Part shown: one piece after another, positions 13,592 through 17,147 of the stretch
Numbering within the stretch: the first letter of the stretch is position 1
How the letters are laid out: each line of letters opens with the position of its first letter
NCBI GenBank assembly: GCA_038850275.1
Contig: JAWCLZ010000026.1
Location: 1 to 17,147 of the forward strand
Origin: JAWCLZ01 sp038850275
GTDB taxonomy: Archaea; Halobacteriota; JAWCLZ01
DNA: 17,147 nt
Direction of reading: 5' to 3'
The notes under the pieces: model-generated
Seen by the model: only the letters and a program-made list of their open reading frames with translations
The model's database searches: none
What the model was told of the DNA's origin: nothing
Made by a program: the position numbers and the translations under genes

Positions 13592-13891
13592 GGTTTTTCT
13601 AACTGCTTTTAAAAACTCCAGCAAACTCCCCAAGTTCGCCCCAGCTTTTCCTTCCAAGCATTTCTATCTAGCAATTTTATTCGGCTTAAAATCCTCAATT
13701 TAATACTTAAAGAAGCATCCTCAAGATAAATCGCGATCTTCTCCTCAGAAATGAGTAAAGCCTTTGAAATCTGCAGTCAAATATAATATAGCTTCCCCTT
13801 GAGTTAAAACGCTATATCTAGATAGCTCATGGCATTGCGCGTTCTTCAGCATAGCTGCCAAGTAAAAATAAGCAAGTTCAACATACTGAAT
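13592..13891 (-). pseudogene. Possible decayed gene of unknown family
   Basis: The region 13415-13969 has no intact gene. On the minus strand a frame is open from 13891 to 13748 for 48 codons (including VELAYFYLAAMLKNAQCHEL and SVLTQGEAILYLTADF), then continues in the same frame to about 13592 with several stops between protein-like pieces (for example LGSLLEFLKAVRKTT). The residue mix, with amphipathic helices, looks like once-coding sequence. I do not recognise the family, and there is no start codon with a ribosome site. Confidence 0.27.
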
Positions 13892-13969
13892 CTAGCCACA
13901 CCTAATTTGCAGGTACGACCTTATGGGAATCAAAGATTTTTTAGGCCTTGGGAGAGATATAATTGAAAA

Positions 13970-15475
13970 ATGCCGAGTTACTATGAAGAACTTCTGGGTA
14001 AAGCTGGAGAAATAGCTATTCTTCAATCAATAATATCCCTCTTACAGTGGGACTTAGAAACCCATATGCCTCCCAGTGGCATTGATTTAAGAAAGCAGCA
14101 GCTGGCGATGCTCAGTAAGATCGCGCATGAGAGAATGAGTGATCCTGAGATTGAAATGCTGCTTAATAAAATCGATATTCAAAATCTAAGCGAGCCCCAG
14201 AGGAGAAATGTCTATTTAATTAGAAAAAACTATGAAGAGCAAGCCAAGCTACCTGAGAAACTCATAATGGAGATCGCTAGGCAGAGAGCAGCCACCATTG
14301 ATATCTGGAGAAAAGCCAAAGCCGCCTCGGACTTCGCGATGCTCAAACCAGAGCTGGAGAAACTCTTTGAATTAAAAAAACAAATGGCTCATATATTAAT
14401 GGAAGTCAAAGTTACTTCAAATCCCTATGACGCTCTCATAGATATCTACGAGCCCAAGCTAACTGCTGACTTTTTAAATAAAATCCTCAAAGAACTCAAG
14501 AGAAAAGTGCTTCTTCTAGTTGAAAAATACAGAGCAACATCGGATACAGCTGAGGCTATCCTCAAACTCCGAATCCCAGTTGATATTCAACGCCACATCG
14601 TAAGAGAGCTAGCTAAGTTCTTGGACTACGACATTGAATCAAATCAAGCTTGGGGTAGAATTGACGAGAGCGAGCATCCCTTCACCGCTGGTTATTACCA
14701 AGATATTCGAATTACCACCCGCTATCGCGAGGATAGCTTTACCTCTTCTATATTCTCAATTCTCCACGAAGCAGGCCACGCTTTATATGAACATAGTTTG
14801 AATCCAGAGTTCATGTATCAACCCATTGGAACACCTTGCTCCTATGGCTTTGGGGAATCTCAAGCGAGGTTGCTGGAAAATATAATAGGGAGATCACGGG
14901 AGTTCTGGGGCTACTTCCTCCCAAAGCTATGCAAACTTACAGGCGGGTTTTTACCCTCTTTGGATTTAAACCGCTTCCTTATAGCGATAAATCAAATCAA
15001 GCCCTCTAGAATACGCATTGAAGCAGATGAAGTTACCTATAATCTGCATATAATAATTCGCTTTGAAATCGAACTAGATTTATTTACCGAGAAAATCGAG
15101 ATATCCGAGTTACCCCAGGTCTGGAATGAGAAATATTTGGACTACCTTGATTTAAAAATTGAGAATGATGCTGAGGGAGTGCTACAAGACATCCACTGGG
15201 CAAGTGGGCACTTTGGATACTTTCCCTCCTATGCACTGGGCAATCTCTATAGCGCGCAGATCTTAAGCAAGCTGGAGAAAGAGGTGAACTGGCGGGGGCA
15301 AATTGCCATGGGTAGCTTTCTAGGTGTGAAGAAATGGCTCATTGAAAATGTCTATAGCTATGGAAATCTATATGATCCACTGGATTTGATTAAGAAAATT
15401 ACGGGCGAAGAACTCTCCATAGAACATTATTTGAATTACTTGAAAAGCAGATATATTAAGCTGCCGGAAATTTAA
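13970..15475 (+). CDS. M32 family metallocarboxypeptidase (thermostable carboxypeptidase 1-like)
   Basis: The 501-residue length is typical for M32. The zinc motif HEAGH is at residues 266-270. Also present are the HPF motif (EHPFT), DIRITTRY, the IRIEADEVTYNLHIIIRFE block, and the GVLQDIHWASGHFGYFPSY block near the C-terminus, all hallmarks of the family. It should remove C-terminal amino acids from peptides in the cytoplasm. The third zinc-ligand motif, usually HES(Q/G)SR, reads GESQAR here: the ligand Glu296 is kept but the preceding His is Gly295. An in-frame TGA at 13964 makes ATG 13970 the first possible ATG; the nearest purine-rich GGGAGAG (13950-13956) is rather far upstream. The gene stands alone. 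Confidence 0.92.
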   Translation: MPSYYEELLGKAGEIAILQSIISLLQWDLETHMPPSGIDLRKQQLAMLSKIAHERMSDPEIEMLLNKIDIQNLSEPQRRNVYLIRKNYEEQAKLPEKLIMEIARQRAATIDIWRKAKAASDFAMLKPELEKLFELKKQMAHILMEVKVTSNPYDALIDIYEPKLTADFLNKILKELKRKVLLLVEKYRATSDTAEAILKLRIPVDIQRHIVRELAKFLDYDIESNQAWGRIDESEHPFTAGYYQDIRITTRYREDSFTSSIFSILHEAGHALYEHSLNPEFMYQPIGTPCSYGFGESQARLLENIIGRSREFWGYFLPKLCKLTGGFLPSLDLNRFLIAINQIKPSRIRIEADEVTYNLHIIIRFEIELDLFTEKIEISELPQVWNEKYLDYLDLKIENDAEGVLQDIHWASGHFGYFPSYALGNLYSAQILSKLEKEVNWRGQIAMGSFLGVKKWLIENVYSYGNLYDPLDLIKKITGEELSIEHYLNYLKSRYIKLPEI

Positions 15476-15521
15476 TGGGAACCTGAGATAGGTTTACGCC
15501 TTGACTAAGAAGCGAATATGA

Positions 15522-15707
15522 AGACCGGGATTCCTTAGAAACCTCAGCAGGCAGCTGAAAAAAAGCTTGAAGGGTTATCCCTATTACCGTGGCCGGATTA
15601 AGCTTCTCCTTGATTTAAACCATGATGACATTGAGCTACCTATCGAGCTAGCGAGCCACACTGCGAAGGAATTCAATGAGATGAGGAAAGCGGAAATCGC
15701 TTTATAC
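15522..15707 (+). pseudogene. Transposase remnant (IS4/IS5-type DDE, central region)
   Basis: The 292-bp gap between the carboxypeptidase gene and hisH holds a 62-codon open stretch without a start codon. It reads ...GYPYYRGRIKLLLDLNHDD followed by IELPIELASHTAKEFNEM. The YRGRIKL...D pattern, followed by strands and a helix, is that of the part just before and after the second catalytic Asp in IS5-type transposases. Stops at 15519 and 15708 limit it, so it is not functional. The downstream bases show no clear continuation or terminal inverted repeat. Confidence 0.42.
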
Positions 15708-15767
15708 TAGAGATTCTCGAAATGGCAAGGTTCTCCTTGGTAAACTGGAGATAAAAACACTAGAGCT

Positions 15768-16382
15768 TTAGTAGGAATCGCATATTTCCACGAAGTTCTT
15801 AATCATCTTCAATCCCACTAAGCCGCTTTTCTCAGGGTGAAACTGCGTGCCAATTATATTATCTCGAGTAGCTATCGCAGGGAATTCAACTCCATAGTTA
15901 GAGGTTGCCACTATAAATTCCTCTGGGGTTAAAGCGTGGTAGGAGTGCACGAAGTAAACATAGAGGTTTTCAAATTCCAAATTTTTGAGAAAACCATGCT
16001 TCTGCTTTATACTCAATTTATTCCAGCCCACATGGGGGATTTTTAATCCTGTGTAGTTGAATTTAACCACTCTACCTGGAATTAAACCAAGGCCTTTGAT
16101 TAAGCCTCCTTCTTCACTCTCATCGAATAGCATTTGCATTCCAAGGCAGATTCCAAGCAGTGGTTTCCCTGCTTCCGCGCTTTCGAGTATTAAGGGCTTC
16201 AGGGGGGCAATTTCCTCCATTCCACTTTTAAAAGCCCCTACCCCAGGTAGCACGATACCGCGGGCTTTCTCTATAACCCCAGGCTCTTTTGTAATTGCCA
16301 CTTCAGCACCAACATATTCAAGTGCTTTCTGCGCACTGCGTAGATTTCCAACACCATAGTCCACGATTGCAATCAAGCTCAT
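15768..16382 (-). CDS. hisH: Imidazole glycerol phosphate synthase, glutamine amidotransferase subunit HisH
   Basis: The 204-residue protein is a class I glutamine amidotransferase. The nucleophile Cys79 lies in GICLGMQ, and His182 and Glu184 lie in FHPEKSG, completing the catalytic triad. The N-terminus IAIVDYGVGNLRS and the oxyanion stretch LPGVGAF are typical of HisH. It supplies ammonia to HisF to make imidazole glycerol phosphate and AICAR in histidine synthesis; hisF is not in the window. The start is set at ATG 16382 because GGTGA lies 4 nt upstream. An in-frame ATG at 16394 would overlap the preceding gene and add four residues. The gene begins 4 nt after the stop of the PAPS reductase-like gene, so they are probably co-transcribed. 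A T5 run at 15753-15757 (minus strand) may end the transcript. Confidence 0.95.
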   Translation of the reverse strand: MSLIAIVDYGVGNLRSAQKALEYVGAEVAITKEPGVIEKARGIVLPGVGAFKSGMEEIAPLKPLILESAEAGKPLLGICLGMQMLFDESEEGGLIKGLGLIPGRVVKFNYTGLKIPHVGWNKLSIKQKHGFLKNLEFENLYVYFVHSYHALTPEEFIVATSNYGVEFPAIATRDNIIGTQFHPEKSGLVGLKMIKNFVEICDSY

Positions 16383-16386
16383 AACT

Positions 16387-17147
16387 TCACCCATATTTCA
16401 CCGCTGGGCAGTTTTCCAAGCATCTCCCGCAGTGATTGCAGCGATTGGATATCTCCACTTCTTCCTTTATCTCAATTGCCTTTGCACTGCAGTTGGCCAC
16501 GCATATTCCACATTTGCTGCATTTAAGCGCTCTCAATATCGATTTCCGAGCCTTCTCCAAGAGCGCCACTGCAGCTCGCATATCTTGACTTCTCACTGCA
16601 ATCGTGCCACTTGCATAGATCGTTAAACTGGATTTATCAAGCGAGAGATATAGCAAGCCCTCAGCTCTCCTAGGCACACCAATTGCTTTAAGCATGTTAA
16701 AAACCCCCTCCAGATCTAGGGGTACGCCGAAGCTTCCCTCTGCAGATATCCAACCATCAGCAGCACAGGGAGCGTAACCTGAAACCATTTTAAATTCAAG
16801 CGCTCTCTTCTCTATATTTGCCATTTCAAGCTTTACTCCAAGTTCAGCCATTAACCTGCGCTGCGCAGGGGGATATTTCCTCCACCTCCACAAGCCATAT
16901 TTCACCCATTCCCCAGGGAGATTCACTTTTCTAGCGTATTCCTTTAAATAAAACTCCCACTTCTCCCAGGAACTGGGATTTATTTCCCTTATTCTTTCAA
17001 ATTCCGCTAAACTTGAAGCTGGACATAGCCAGCATCCAATTCTGTCGAAGCCTTTTTCGTAGAGGGAGTTATACTCAGCTTTCTCGCGGAATATATATAG
17101 CCAGATGTGAAGTGCTGTCCAGTTTTGAATGGGGGAAGCGGAGATTT
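16387..17147 (-). CDS. PAPS reductase-like protein fused to a ferredoxin domain (5' end beyond window)
   Basis: The visible 252 C-terminal residues begin ISASPIQNWTALHIWLYIF. The frame stays open to the window edge, so the gene starts outside; GTG 16926 is internal. The block SPIQNWTALHIWLY...YEKGFDRIGCWLCPASSLAEF is the C-terminal part of the PAPS reductase/adenine nucleotide alpha hydrolase fold of archaeal COG0175 proteins. The C-terminus has two 4Fe-4S motifs: CSKCGICVANC, followed by Ser instead of the usual Pro, and CNHCGRCLENCP. Archaeal members of this type often also have an N-terminal PUA domain, which would lie outside. Despite the name, sulfate reduction is not implied: a role in RNA or cofactor sulfur chemistry is equally possible. 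It lies 4 nt upstream of hisH. Confidence 0.85.
   Translation of the reverse strand, partial: ISASPIQNWTALHIWLYIFREKAEYNSLYEKGFDRIGCWLCPASSLAEFERIREINPSSWEKWEFYLKEYARKVNLPGEWVKYGLWRWRKYPPAQRRLMAELGVKLEMANIEKRALEFKMVSGYAPCAADGWISAEGSFGVPLDLEGVFNMLKAIGVPRRAEGLLYLSLDKSSLTIYASGTIAVRSQDMRAAVALLEKARKSILRALKCSKCGICVANCSAKAIEIKEEVEISNRCNHCGRCLENCPAVKYG

Noticed and set aside
13415..13969. A tRNA or other classic RNA gene in the gap
   Set aside because: No cloverleaf, no T-loop consensus and no CCA-adjacent acceptor stem could be found.
16924..16926. GTG as the start of a 179-residue ferredoxin protein
   Set aside because: The same frame continues upstream to the window edge with clear PAPS reductase-like sequence, so this codon is internal.

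Overview
This is an AT-rich archaeal window, most likely from a euryarchaeon near the Archaeoglobi or the Methanosarcinales/Syntrophoarchaeia/ANME groups. The evidence is archaeal box A promoters, several starts that look leaderless, surface proteins with Thr-Pro linkers and a PGF-pre-PGF domain, a DUF1616-type protein, a PAPS reductase-like protein with a ferredoxin tail, and a COG1237-type metallo-beta-lactamase of the kind linked to methanopterin metabolism. The exact lineage cannot be fixed from the sequence alone.

Left part (1-4214). The end of a branched-chain amino acid ABC permease (livM) overlaps livG, followed by livF. A GNAT acetyltransferase and a COG1237-type metallo-beta-lactamase follow on the same strand with very short gaps, so these five genes probably form one operon. 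Facing them is a histone-deacetylase/AcuC-like deacetylase gene with its own box A and a 15-bp dyad near its predicted transcription start.

Middle left (4215-7630). Coding density is low. A box A and a perfect 12-bp palindrome precede a possible 32-codon leaderless reading frame that contains a 10-bp inverted repeat. Next come degenerate sequence, an unrecognised 101-residue protein, a short DUF1616-like extracellular protein, and a radical SAM protein whose start region is duplicated in tandem. Behind it lies a probable transposase remnant.

Centre (7633-13374). This is a cell-surface protein locus. Three genes on the minus strand (a small two-helix membrane protein, a 281-residue exported protein and a 596-residue PGF-pre-PGF protein) read away from a 781-residue paralogue on the plus strand. 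The large proteins carry many N-glycosylation sequons and Thr-Pro spacers. Their C-termini differ: a PGF motif, an NGF variant, and a longer helix without the motif, suggesting different anchoring.

Right part (13375-17147). A 0.6-kb degenerate gap comes first, then an M32 carboxypeptidase with a changed zinc-site motif, a second transposase-like remnant, hisH, and the 3' part of a PAPS reductase/ferredoxin fusion gene that runs off the window. The last two are on the minus strand and probably co-transcribed.

No rRNA, tRNA, CRISPR array or intact insertion sequence was recognised. The surface-protein locus and the regulatory and small-ORF structure upstream of the deacetylase are the least ordinary parts.
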